Source: Reticulitermes speratus
Lineage: Eukaryota; Arthropoda; Insecta; Blattodea; Rhinotermitidae
Assembly (NCBI GenBank): GCA_021186555.1
Contig: JAJKFL010000002.1
Span: 25,770,001 to 25,834,000, forward strand
Length of the DNA: 64,000 bases
Direction of reading: 5' to 3'
Shown piece after piece: positions 35,064 to 46,350 of this stretch (its first letter is position 1; each line of letters begins with the position of its first letter). Made by a program: the position numbers and the translations under genes. The notes beneath the pieces are model-generated. The model did not search any database. It had not been told where the DNA came from and worked only from the letters and a program-made list of their open reading frames with translations.

Positions 35064-35924
35064 ATTTGTTACAAACATTTAACACTAATAATGTACATAC
35101 TCTTATGATATTCGTTTGTATGTAATAATAACGTCCGGAAAATTTAGACCTACAGTATATATTATATCTTCTTACATTCAAATATTTCCTTTTTACAATA
35201 TCCTCTAATTACGTAATAATTCAATAATTTATCTAATTAAAATAGCTTAATTTTACTCCACTACATAGAGGTAGGTAGCACTATGATGTTCTAATTACGC
35301 ACGAGGTAACCGCCTGACCTTGAATGTAGTTAATTCAAGTATAATTTTGTCAGAGTTTACATGGAATCTCTAAGTGTATTTCTCAGTATATAAAGACATC
35401 CCTTTATGTACACATAATCCTAGCGCATACAGGCACAGTTTTACTTAAAATATCTGCGACCAAACCTAATGGTTATACGGCGAGCATGTAATCATGTTGC
35501 GTAGGCCCGTGCGGGTCTGCAGCAAAATGATGCTATGAAGAGGAAGAAGAAAAAATTGCCGTGTGGGTTAAGTTTGATCACCGCTATGAGAGGACAATAA
35601 CCTTAAAACTTCGTGGGGCATGCTGCTGTCCACTGCAGTTATTGTTGGTACTGAAGGATGACTCTGGATTCGATGGATTCGACAAACCAATGAGCAGTGC
35701 CACTTGTTGCTCAGTCGATATAAACATTATATTGGTTTATGAATATTTTAGCATAAATTTATATTAAATCTGACGGCATGCACACAGTCATTCTTAAAGC
35801 GAGACACAGCTAATGGGGAAGCTGCCATGATTTGGATTAGTTGCGGGTACTTTTAACATATTTCAGTTTATCAAATTGCTATGTGACATAAGAAGATATG
35901 AATTCTGAATTGAAGAGAAAGTGC
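35064..35924. other. Unannotated stretch
   Basis: No gene recognised. A purine-rich GAAGAGGAAGAAGAAAAAA tail at about 35535 could be the 3' end of an unidentified retroelement. Confidence 0.45.
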
Positions 35925-36200
35925 AATGAACATCCATGGCGTAACGTAAAGTACTGTCCTGTGGAATTTGGCTGCAGGAACAGAGGAAAATCATGTGTAA
36001 ACTCAGCCAGGGTATCCCGTCTCCGAACCGAAATTTGAACCAGGGACCTCAATACGTGACAGGAATGGTAGTGACTTGAAGCACTATAACGATATTTGCT
36101 CTCAAGGCCTGAGAAGGGAGAAAACCCCTCAGGAAAGCTGAGATTCGAACAGCGGTCCTAATGAGTACACAGCACGATTAGGAACCACTACCAGACGACA
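35925..36200 (-). mobile_element. Probable degraded tRNA-derived SINEs
   Basis: In reverse complement there is a box B-like GGTTCAAATTTCGG near 36040, followed by a TACCCTGGCTGAGTTTACAC body. A second box B-like GCTGTTCGAATCTC lies near 36155. These suggest one or two worn minus-strand SINEs outside families A to C. Boundaries are approximate. Confidence 0.45.
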
Positions 36201-36463
36201 TGAGGTAATTGTGCCTCAGGTGCTCACCCAGTGATCAGTAAGGCTTTGGTAGACTGCCGAAATTTGATTACTGGTAAGGACATGAATTTTTAGGCGCCTT
36301 CGCTTGCGAAATGACGACTATTAGCTTCGTCACCTCTGTCTGGCCATCGGTTCATACCCAAGGTAGTGCATGTAAGGTTAGAGTCATATATATATATGCT
36401 ATATATTCTACAGGGAATTCTTTTGCGACGACTGCGTCTGCGCAGTTATTGATGCCCTTGATC

Positions 36464-36730
36464 TTTTTTTTATCTCCGTGGCGCAACAGCCCCTAGTGGG
36501 CCAGGGCTCCTCATCGTCGAGGCTTCACGATTACACTCAGTCACACCACACACTCGGTAGGACTCATCTGAAAAAGTGATCAGCCCGACGCAGAGACCTC
36601 TACCTGGCAACACACAACGCTCACAAGAGACAGACATCCATGCCCCCGGCGGGATTCGAACCCACAATCCCAGCAAGCGAGTTGCCGCAGACCCACGCCT
36701 TAGACCGCACGGCCGGTGGGATCGGCTACT
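36464..36730 (-). mobile_element. SINE-C copy 1, full length
   Basis: Minus-strand SINE whose head (right end, reverse complement) has CCGTGCGGTCTAAGGCGTGG and box B GGGTTCGAATCCC. The long gap between boxes and the GCGGTCTAAGGCG signature recall class II (Leu/Ser) tRNAs. CTTGATC repeats at 36457-36463 and 36731-36737 are a plausible target-site duplication. The left end has a T8 tract, the antisense of an A-type tail. The 170-codon plus-strand frame over this SINE is an artefact. Confidence 0.85.
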
Positions 36731-36819
36731 CTTGATCATAGATCTCAAAATGTGGCTTGTATCAAACTACGAGTATATATTGTCTTTTCTCTTTTTTTCT
36801 TTCTGTTTCATTTTTATGT

Positions 36820-36900
36820 TGAACATTCTGCCGAAATTAAGAATGACTGGAGCTATACATCTACTCCCCTTATACGCCTCCATGGCGTGTACAGTGAGTG
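36820..36900 (+). mobile_element. SINE-B 3' end fragment
   Basis: GAAATTAAGAATGACTGGAG, CTATACATCTACTCCCC and CCTCCATGGCGTG match the 3' portion of the copy at 33605-33900. Confidence 0.6.
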
Positions 36901-37769
36901 ACAAATTTAGATCATGTTTATGTGCCACACTAAAAACTTGTCCTCAAGATTCATCACGTAATAACTTAATAACAAACACATTTCAGATCAAATTAAGTAT
37001 ATTCCGCAAGATGGCTGCTGTTCCTAGAATGGCCGTCTGTTGCAATCCCGCGCTGGAGTGCGTACCGGGTTTGTCTTCTGAATGCTGATGAAATAGTCTG
37101 GTAGGCTTCCACTTGCACATATTAACAGGTTTTATTGTTTTAACAGTGTTATTATTATTATTATATTATTATTATTATTACCATAATTATACTTTTGATT
37201 GAAAATTCTGTCTTCAGTGATCAACATTTTATCAGTGTGAAATATTACGACACCGTTAGAATAACGTAACTTGAACGGAGAGGAAGTCATTCGGTTGCTA
37301 CATCTGTGTCTTCTACGACATGACGACACTGTCATGCAATCTGAATCTCTTCTCCAGCAGAATGACATAATGAACCGTGCGGAGTCACAATATTTGTCGT
37401 GCAGTGATTTTAGTGATGTTGTAAGAGACGCACCAGACGAGTGACTGTCATACCTGTTCTTACATTTCGTTACTCGAAGTGCTAAAAGAAGAAACTAGCA
37501 GCGGCCGACACCTTCAGTGAATTCGGCAGAGTTTGTTGTGAGGTGAATGAACTTGTGTTCTTTCTTAACCGTCTCCAGTGCTTGGAACATAACACCACAT
37601 AGGCCTTACTGTTGTTGTAAATTACAAGAGCTTTGTTTATGATTTAGTTCTTTTGATATTCTATATTACAATGAAATTCTGATCCTCATTAATACGGGCG
37701 TCCGACAGAAAACAACGTTACAATTAAAGTATTTTGAGTTAGTTCTTTTGACGTTTAGTGACAAAAATT
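36901..37769. other. Unannotated stretch with ATT microsatellite
   Basis: An ATT repeat lies at about 37147-37180. Nothing else is recognised before the mariner relic. Confidence 0.55.
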
Positions 37770-38000
37770 CAGGCTTCATGTACTGCTATCCCACTAATTC
37801 CCCCAACCACATTTGAGGCGTTTTTCGTACCGTGGGTCGAGCTTTTGTATTCTCTGTTGATAGAAGTCCGTGTCCTGTGTTAACAGCCGCTGTGTCACAA
37901 CTGTTTCGACCTCGCGAGCGTCTTTAAATCTGTGGCTTCCAATATTTCGCTTTAGAGCTAGCAAAATTGTAAGCGATCGGCGAAGAATTCCCTTCACAAC
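37770..38000 (-). pseudogene. Mariner-type transposase C-terminal relic
   Basis: The minus-strand frame 37794-37997 reads LKRNIGSHRFKDAREVE, then VTQRLLTQDTDFYQQRIQKL and DPRYEKRLKCGWGN. This layout (LKxxxGxxRF, then D-x-D-F-Y-x-x-x-I-x-x-L-x-x-R-x-x-K-C) is typical of the last 60 or so residues of mariner-family transposases. The catalytic D,D,D core upstream is missing or unreadable, so it is a fragment. Terminal inverted repeats were not located. Confidence 0.75.
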
Positions 38001-38408
38001 TTCACAGTAGTGTAGGTTCTTTAGTTACGAAATTACACGCCCTGAAACCTTCTGACCAACCCCCACATTTGCTGACTTACAAAGTTCGTATATCTTCTCA
38101 GCAGGCATGTTATTTGCATATTAACTTATATTCATGAAGCCGCACCACTAATCAAGTATTTCCTCCAGGCAAACTCATTAACCAACACCTAAGTTATATA
38201 ATATTTTCAGTCATCTCAAATGGCGACATTCGAAACGTATGACATTTGAAAGGTATGTGCATTTATTGAACTTGCTGTCTGCAGTGTGCAGCTTGTAAGG
38301 AAACGTTGTATTGAGTTGAGTACTGGGCATCTCTTGTTCATCTCTGTTACAGAGAATGTAATATGCATATCTGTCCCTTGAGACAAATTACCACTTGATA
38401 ATATTATC
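38001..38408. other. Unannotated stretch
   Basis: Nothing recognised. Confidence 0.5.
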
Positions 38409-38425
38409 AAGTAAAGGTAAGGCTC

Positions 38426-38678
38426 GCCGATCACAGCGGCCGCACGGTCTAAGGCGTGGGTCTGCGGCCGTTCGCTTGCTGGGATTGGGGGTTCGGATCC
38501 CGCCGGGAGCATGGATGTCTCTCTCTTGTGAGTGTTGTGTGTTGTCTAGTAAAGGTCTCTGCGTCGGACTGATCACTCGTCCAGACGAGTCCTACCGAGT
38601 GTGGTGTGTCTGAGTGTGATCGTGAAGCCTCGATAATGAGGAGTTTCTGGCCCACTACGGGCTGTTGCTCCATTGGAA
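38426..38678 (+). mobile_element. SINE-C copy 2, full length with duplication
   Basis: Plus-strand family C copy. It opens GCCGATCACAGCGG, with GCACGGTCTAAGGCGTGGG as box A region and GGGGTTCGGATCCCG as box B. The 3' part ends in CACTACGGGCTGTTGCTCC. It is flanked by AAGTAAAGGTAAGGCTC (38409-38425) and AAGTAAGGGTAAGGCTC (38679-38695), 16 of 17 identical, which fixes both ends of the element. Confidence 0.92.
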
Positions 38679-38695
38679 AAGTAAGGGTAAGGCTC

Positions 38696-40454
38696 TTGTT
38701 TGCCTAATTAACATGCCTCAGAATTGTAAGAGACCATGGAGCTACAGTCATATCCATTTCCTAAATCACGGTAAGATGGAGGGAAACAGCTTCACTGTCC
38801 GACCAATTTTCCCCCGGTGGAAGAAACACCGGTGCAGATTCATGTGGACTGCAGATCCGCTCTTGATACGGTGACGCAAATAAACGTCCTGTCTCTGCTT
38901 GGAAGCCCCGATCGCCCCATTTTACAGAAGTTTGCTGTCTCAGCTCAAAATTAGAAGTATAACTGAACTGAAATTATGAAGTCTTCTGTAATCCTTATAT
39001 CCCGAAACATGGGATGTCAACCTATGCTTGTAAATGCACAGCGTACTTTTTCGACTGAAGAAGAAGAAAATAGTCCTGCATTGCATTTTCATGGTGTTTA
39101 AAGGTTGGAAGAAACGATAAAGAAACACTTTTGTTATCAGATGATTGAAGTGCTTGTAACACTGTACCAATGCATGTACAGGCCCGTACATCGGTAATGA
39201 GTGTTGGTAATGGCAAGAGATGGTTAGGATTCGATCCTCAACTACGTAGAATATTTGCTGGTCTTTCTCTACCCCGGTATAGAGAATAGTTTCTGGCTCA
39301 TTTATATAAGCACTAGGAATATTCCTTTGTAGGAGTCGGGATTACGGTGCTGAGGGGTGTGCATACTGCTCTGTCCAAGACTGGGTCCATACTGTCTGGT
39401 CTGATTTCCGTTCATGTGTTTTCTTTTGTTCCTCCAGAAAATGCCATAAAGGTGTTACCGCTTTCCGCACAGACCAAATCACCATTCACACCATACAGTA
39501 CTCATTAATTGGTAAGTGAATAAAATAATGGTTATTGCGTAGTTAAAAGAAGTTAGAGCACGAAAAGTCAATTAAGTCTGCTGTCTGATTTTGAGATCAC
39601 GTACTGCTGAAATTATAAGTTCCTATTTTGAAGTGGTCTTGTAAATTTAAAATGAAATTTAGATGGCTGTGGTAAATTTAAAATTAATATCAACTAGATG
39701 ATTTAAGTAAAATACAGGTATTTCTCTCAGGTAAAATATATTCTTGAGGTATAGCCCGGCATTCAAATATACTAGAAAAACGTATCCACAAATTTTGTTA
39801 TGTAGTTCTAATACCGTTTAGTGAGTTCGACCGTATCTATGGTTTGGTAGATATTTTACTGAAATATCACTGAGAACACGATACTCAGAAACACAATTTT
39901 TATTTTTGCAAATGAATGAAAAACACCTAAATTGTTAATGACGGACCTCATCAGATGTTAACTTTTGGAATGAAAAACCTGTGACTCAAGTAGTGTAACT
40001 AGCATGCTGTCTTACATTAGTTATCTGAAATGAAAATATTTGATCTATTGCATGTACATGCCTTCATACATTTCAGTTTCTTTGAGTCATATTTTCAGTA
40101 AAACAATGATAAGATTATTGCAATATTTTTAGTCTTCCCGCAGCGTATAGAAGATGATTTTAAAGTATAGTAGAAGCATTTAAAATCGACGTTGTGCCCC
40201 CACTAATTACTCTCAAGTCACATTCGTGGAAGCTATTTTGAGGGAAACTATGTGTTAGGCAGATAAAACGCCATGGTTAAAAAAACTCTCTTATTGAATG
40301 TTTCTGGTCTGTACTGCGTACGAATAATGCCTAATAACTTAAAAATACAACAATATGTAATTAAATTATAGATTTATTAATTTCAATAGCGACAATGCAT
40401 GAACAGAAGATACATGTTTAGCTGGCTACACCTGTCGCTGAATATAAGTATTAG
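38696..40454. other. Unannotated AT-rich stretch
   Basis: No gene found. A segment at 39207-39300 has a box B-like TTAGGATTCGATCCTC and might be a worn SINE. Confidence 0.5.
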
Positions 40455-40499
<45 letters not shown>

Positions 40500-40594
40500 A
40501 TACTACTACTATACTACTACTACTACTACTACTACTACTAACTACTATACTACTACTACTATATACTACTACTACTACTACTACTACTATACTA

Positions 40595-40635
<41 letters not shown>

Positions 40636-40683
40636 ATACTAGCTTGCTGCTGCTGCTGCTGCTGCTGCTGACTACTACTACTA

Positions 40684-40718
<35 letters not shown>

Positions 40719-40740
40719 ATAATAATAATAATAATATAAT
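40455..40740. repeat. Compound ACT/CTG/AAT trinucleotide tract
   Basis: About 190 bases of interrupted (ACT)n is followed by about nine CTG units, more (ACT)n and then (AAT)n. The open frames here (poly-Tyr/Thr/Leu on plus, poly-Ser on minus) are microsatellite artefacts. Confidence 0.97.
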
Positions 40741-42099
40741 GTATGTAGTACTGATAGCGCCAGTGCACCCGCACTTTCTCTCTCACGTAAAGGAATTTTC
40801 TCTCAAAAGAAACGCGCTTTTCCTTTCCGAAGAGTGGTTTATGGTGTCCGCTAAAGTTTAAAGTAAGAATGAACACCGTACTTTAAATAACATAGATTCA
40901 TTGGGCTTTGAACTGTTACAAGACAAATATAATCCATTTCTTCATATACCGTTGTTGAAATTTCCACACTTATATTTTGGCGCACTTTAAAACGTAGCTG
41001 TTCAATATATGTATATGTTTGTAAGCAGGACATGTTTCCTGTCTTCAAAATTCGCGTCAGTTAAGTGACAATTATCACTTACTTGTCAGATGGTAACACA
41101 AAATGTGCGTACTCCTGTGTTGTGATGGAACCTCCCGCGCTTGTAGGAGCAGAGAAGAGAGATCTGTTTACGCTTGCTTAGGGTGTGCCGTCTTGGTGAA
41201 ATGACACTTAATGTAAGCAAGACGTTCACACAGTTTCATAATGTAAGATAACTTTCCTGTTTGCATGTGTACTCACAACACTTGGGGATGTAAATGAAAG
41301 TCGCAGACACTAATGTCATATTCACTACACGTGCATTTATGTCGTGATACCATATTTCACAACAATCTGTAGCCGATACATGTAAATATTCAAGAAATGA
41401 TTAATTCCAAATGACTATTATCATCGTCAGTGAATGTACTTATTCGCCTGAACCAACTGACCCAGTTCAGCTTTTCAGAAATTGTTGTCCACTGACTAAT
41501 TTTATTACCCTTATACCATTTCCTAGGTTTATTAGGGGTCTTATTCTACATATCTATCCACCCGAAACTGTCTCTTAGATATGTACCTTCAATCATAATC
41601 TTCTTAACTTAACAAATATAACAACTGTAGAATGACACACTACCACGGAGCTCAAAATTAAATGACAGTCCACATTTTTTCTTACCTGTTTTCTGTTATT
41701 TCCGAATGTACTGGTGAACATTTTCATTCAAAATACTTTCTTTATTATACCTTATAAGAGATAAGGGGAAGAGACATTGAAGCTAATAGCTTACGTCTTG
41801 GTAGCGCTGCGATTGTAACTGTTTGTAACTTCACATGAATGTGGCTAGTTCTTTGTCATTGACCTGAAACTCTGTAACGAAGGGAGCTTAAGTCTTCAAA
41901 TGCATCGTTGAATTAACGCATCGTGTTACATAATCTTACACCATAACGACAACCACATTCCAGAGGGGGGATGATATTTTGCGAGTTTAATATTTACTGC
42001 CCGAAGTACCATGAACGGAAATTATTTTTGTATCGTTTTTTTGAAAAAAAAAAAAAAGGTGGTTTATCTGTTCAAGGAAGCAATATGTGTCTTAACAGT
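40741..42099. other. Unannotated stretch
   Basis: No gene or element recognised; a poly-A run lies at about 42044-42057. Confidence 0.5.
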
Positions 42100-42400
42100 C
42101 AGTAAACTTATGATGGGGAAAGGTAAGATGCCTGCAGGTATTTGGTGGGGAAACCTGACGCAAAGAGGCCAACTGGAAAACCTAGGTGTTGATAGAAGAA
42201 TAATATTAAAATGGCTGTACACGAAATACGATGGGAGGGCTTGGATTGGATTGGTCTCATTCAGGATAGGGACAAGTGGTGGACTCGTGAAGGCAGTAAT
42301 GGAATTCGAGTTCCATAGCGGGGAATTTCTTGACTATCTGAGGAACTGTTAGCTTCTGAAGAAGGAATCTCTTTCAAGAGTTAGTTACGTTATAGCATCT
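42100..42400 (+). pseudogene. Non-LTR retrotransposon 3' tail relic
   Basis: In mixed plus frames the region encodes a WWGNLTQRGQ-like basic tail, then IRWEGLDWIGLIQDRDKWW. It continues to a 3' UTR block, GGGGAATTTCTTGACTATCT, that is the antisense of the block in the minus-strand copies at 13246 and 28640. It is the only clear plus-strand tail of this family here apart from the fragment at 46255. Frameshifts and stops are present. Confidence 0.75.
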
Positions 42401-42974
42401 GTGGAGAGACACGTTTCTAATAACGGGAATACTACCACAAGTACAACTAAAGCATCATGTCACAGACAAGCAGGACATGTTGATTGATGTGAGTACGTAT
42501 TAAGTTAATGCCATTTAAATTACATCTAATCATGTATACAATACATACAACAATTTGACTTCATTAGCTGACCAAAGTTTCGGAACTCTTCTTTTCGTAT
42601 AAATTACGTCACTTCAGCCAATGAAGACATCGTGTTTTCAAAGGAAATGCCAGGTATTTTGAAACACTGCTTATTGCTTTCAAGGGCTATTATTTTCTCT
42701 TCAAATGTCACCAGATGTCGCATTTGTTATCTTAGATATGATCTTCGAACATGCAATGATCATAACTTTGTATAAGTCATTACTGTAAACATTCGAAAGG
42801 ACAAAATGTATGTAGGATTTGCCACTGGTATTGCGTTGTTTTCATATTTGTTTGTAAATCCTGAGAAGAAATTATTTGCGCACAAGTTACATCTGTGGTT
42901 ATATTTAGTGTATAACTACAAGTTGTATAATCACTGCTGAATCGTGATTTCACATTTTCTTCTCTGTGCATTCC
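42401..42974. other. Unannotated stretch
   Basis: Nothing recognised; contains a weak GAAAC-type remnant near 42570 on the minus strand. Confidence 0.5.
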
Positions 42975-43155
42975 TTTGAGAAATCTCGTCAGCCCTAAGC
43001 CTACGCACGTGGCCGTAAGCACTGTGGAGGTTCTGCTTAGTGCCCTGACAGGGAGGCGGGGGGGCCGACGATTGGTATCGATTGTGCCGATGGAAGCGCC
43101 TCTCCGGCCTTCTATCTGTACTGCCACACCAACTGGAGGCTATGACATAGGTGTT
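42975..43155. other. GC- and CpG-rich segment, open on both strands
   Basis: This block stands out from the AT-rich surroundings. The plus frame reads PTHVAVSTVEVLLSALTGRR and continues to TPTGGYDIG. A minus frame is open over the same bases. An acceptor-like run ending CTCGTCAG lies at its left edge and ATAG/GTGTTT at its right edge; the donor is weak. It could be a host exon, a small CpG-rich element or part of an unidentified transposon. Confidence 0.25.
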
Positions 43156-43727
43156 TCTGTCAGTGTTCGGCTAGGTATTCGGTGTTTCGGAGTGACGATA
43201 ATACTGTAGCAGTTAAATTGGGTTATTTTTGAAGATATAAGAATTAGGCTTGGTACAGTATTTTTCAAAGAAGAAAGGTTTCTTTTTGAAAAATCCCCAA
43301 GATCATGTAGCAAAACTTTTGAACATTTAGAAACCAGAGAAGCTTGCTGTCCTACATTTGTGTATTGGCTGTAAGAAATTTTTCAAATGTCGAAAAAATC
43401 ATTACTGGGGAAAAAAAATGTCCTATCATGAGGAAAGGGGGAACACATTTTTCTTGGATGAAACTCCCATTTTATCGAATAATAATTGTGTTATATTCCA
43501 CGTGCGTGATTTTATAAAAAAAAAAAGTTCAAATAGTAGGCCAAGTTAAGCGTGAGTTAATGACTGGATGGCAAGAAAAATTATATTCAGAAATGGTTAA
43601 GATATTCTACGGAGGAAAGTCATTGTTATTAACATAAATTCAGTAATATAAAACTCTTAATGCTGATTGTTACCAATCTTATAACAAAACAGTTAGTTGG
43701 TCGGATTATGTTATGTTTTATACGATA

Positions 43728-44019
43728 CAGGTAAGGAAAAGTAAAGTTCATCCTAGAACAGGCCATGAAGGCTTAGAGGGGGAGTAGAGGTATGGCTCTA
43801 CCCTTTCCTTAACCTCGGCGCTAGATGGGAATGGGTGGTCAACGCCACGCCCCGGCCGCTTTACCTCCGGGAATGATCCTGTACCCATTGTACAGGAGGC
43901 TAGTTAGGCCCCAGGGCCGGTCTAGACGGGTGCTGAAAACCTCGCCCCCACCGGGATTCGATCCCCGGACCGTCCAGCTCGTAGCGAGTCGCGATACCGT
44001 CTAAGCTATCCCGGCCCAC
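43728..44019 (-). mobile_element. SINE-B copy, full length
   Basis: Minus-strand family B copy with an intact tRNA-like head on the right: in reverse complement GGGATAGCTTAGACGGTATC (box A) and GGGGATCGAATCCC (box B). The body includes AACCTCGGCGCTAGATGGGA and CCGGCCGCTTTACCTCCGGG. A 7-bp TACGATA duplication lies at 43721-43727 and 44020-44026. Confidence 0.9.
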
Positions 44020-44063
44020 TACGATAGAAGTAAAAACATAAAATCTTAATTTTGAAGATTTGG

Positions 44064-44290
44064 GTCTTCTGGGTTGTTACGCCCAGAAGCAGGGTTATTC
44101 ATGTCCGACTTTTCGAAAGCACGTACGCCTTCATCTTCGTAGAATAATGCACTTTTCGCGGACTCCTGAACCCTTAGAAACGATGGAGGTACGTTACTTC
44201 GAAACGTCGGAAATCATTAGCCATGCTACTCAGCGTAGCAACTCCGAAGACCTAAGTCTTCAACATCAACACTGTTGAAACGTCAAATCT
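44064..44290 (+). repeat. Hairpin-GAAAC motif cluster, copy g
   Basis: Starts with a CTTCTGGG/CCCAGAAG hairpin around TTGTTACG. It continues with TTCGAAACGTCGG near 44199 and a second GTTGAAACGTC near 44275. The TTCTGGG-TTGTTACGCC block resembles those at 45860 and 17640, so this is probably a fuller copy of the element carrying the motif. Confidence 0.5.
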
Positions 44291-45846
44291 CCCAATTATA
44301 TTTTTACTTTCTGTGTTGTAATCTGTAGAGGAGTTTCTTTTTGTCCTATTCGAATGAGCAGGGATGTGGAATTGAGCGATTGTTACCTCATTTAGGATGG
44401 TATCCCTGCATTTGCACGGAGGAACTGAGGGTAACACGAAATATCACGCATGTTCTGATTGAGATTAGAATCTGGCACCTCCCGAATACAAATCAGAAAC
44501 TTTGCCGCTTGAGTGAATTTTTTCTATGTCTGGGTGGTATTAGGAGTTAGAATATGTGGTCTGCTTTTCACAGTTCCGGGTTTTATTACAGTGCTAAAAA
44601 CGAAGAACTCTAAGTAGCAAAGATAATGGCTGTCTTTTTCAGTACTGAATATACTGTGTATTCTTATTTTTTGCAGCATATTTATTACGAGTATTTATAT
44701 AATTCCCATTCAGGGTTAAATATCTTTTTATCTGTGAAAGTTTCACTTGATTTTAGCGAAAAATTTCTCTGCTTGTAACGTATTGAAGTTATTACTTGGA
44801 AGCAGGGGGGCCGCAAAGTGTCATGCATTATTCTTTGTGCTTATTGTGCCCCAAACATTGTCGACATTCCAGAATACAGGTACGGTTAATACAAGAAGGA
44901 GCGGCTCGTTTCATGCCAGTATTTACACACCGACTACCTGAGTGGCAGATCCACCCTTAACACAATTAGCACGCCTGGAGCGTGACGGAACGTTTTCTCA
45001 CCTTTGCAGGCGACTTCACACGGAGAGGGTTGGTGTAAGGTATAACTTTCCCTCCTATTACTTTTCAGAAGGGGAACTTTCACTAAATAACTTTAACAAG
45101 AATTTTACTGTTACTTTTATTTCAGGTTCAGATTTCGGAAGGTTTCTTTATTGGTACATAATGCGCTCCGAGAGCATTTTCGTAAGAATTTTTACAATAA
45201 TCTGTGTAAAGATTTACACATGTGTTATTTTTATATTTTGTTATAATAATTTATGTTTTGTCATTGATCAGCTGTAGGTTATATAGTTTAAATCGGATAA
45301 CCCTTATGAAGTTATATATGTGACTTTGCTTCTCCTGAGAAGAATTGTATGGAAAATAGTCTTTTAAGGGGTAGAAACGAAGATATAAAGCAGTTCAAGT
45401 TTAATCATTTGTGGTCAAGGTCAAGTTGTAGATCAGAGTCAAATTGTATAAGGATTTGTTTACGTCAAGATATTTGTTCACAGATTAGTGACATAGATTT
45501 GTAAAATAAAATTTGTTTTGGCTTCTTAGGGAGATGTTCTGTATTATTTAATGCATTATGAATGCATTATCTTTTTCCTTAAGCTGAATTTCGATGCATA
45601 ATTTACTTTCCGCTAAAGGCTGTTGCAAGTTGTAAGCTGAAATAAAAATGACCTGGAGAAAGACATCCTGCTTGCCGTCATGCCTGCTTTCCATTACCCC
45701 CCCCCCCCCCCAGCACTGGCCATATCCTCCCAAGCTTCACATCAAGTTTGACGTTATGAAGTGACGCTTCGCCCCTAACTATTTTAAACCTCATCAGTAA
45801 GCCTCAAACATATTATTGATTTCAGGCTTCCTCCGCGATATTGATG
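44291..45846. other. Unannotated stretch with a C15 run
   Basis: A 15-base C homopolymer lies at 45697-45711. The 111-codon frame at 44942-45277 has no domain I recognise and drifts into low-complexity hydrophobic sequence. Confidence 0.5.
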
Positions 45847-46028
45847 AGATCTGCACTCTTCTGGGATATTACGCGGCGTCGTGTGGTAATTGTTTACCGA
45901 CGTTTCGGGACAACATGTCGGTCCCATCGAACTCTTGACCCGTGAAGAAGGGAACGACACGTTGTCCCGTAACGTCTGTAAACAATTACCACATGACGCC
46001 GCTTAATATCCCAGAAGAGCGCAGATCT
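45847..46028. mobile_element. 74-bp foldback with 34-bp spacer
   Basis: The arms at 45847-45920 and 45955-46028 are reverse complements at 68 of 74 positions. The outer ends read AGATCTGC, and each arm contains TTCTGGGATATTA-type and GACGTTTCGGGACAACATGT-type blocks. Each arm is thus one half of the hairpin-GAAAC element arranged tail to tail. No coding capacity is present. Confidence 0.85.
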
Positions 46029-46254
46029 CAAACATATTATTGTTACTATTATTATTATTGTGATAGGCAGGACACAAGGCTTAATTATTTGGACGGTAAA
46101 ACACAGAGAGTTGTTACAAGAGTCGTTAAATATGCGATGAAGCTACCCTTATTGAATGTTTGTTCACAAATGTAGCACGGTCCTTGTCAGAAACAACTTG
46201 TTGTTGATATACTAAATAGTATTGGGATACTCAAATTAAGGAAAATGAAATGAG

Positions 46255-46350
46255 TGGGGTATGAAACACACAAGACAAGGAGAAATGCAGTTAAAATCTT
46301 TGGTTGGGAAATCAGAAAAATCCACTTTGAAGACGAAAGCAGAGGTGGGA
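46255..46350 (+). pseudogene. Short LINE tail fragment
   Basis: One plus frame reads EMQLKSLVGKSEKSTLKTKA, which parallels the GEMRNAY-x-LVGKPEGKRPL region of the tail family found at 4185, 13246 and 54840. It is short and degraded. Confidence 0.5.

Noticed and set aside
36576..37088. 170-codon plus-strand open frame
   Set aside because: Its first part is the antisense of SINE-C and the rest is unrelated low-complexity sequence and a SINE-B fragment.
40399..40876. Poly-Tyr/Thr/Leu and poly-Ser open frames
   Set aside because: Direct translation of the trinucleotide microsatellite on each strand.
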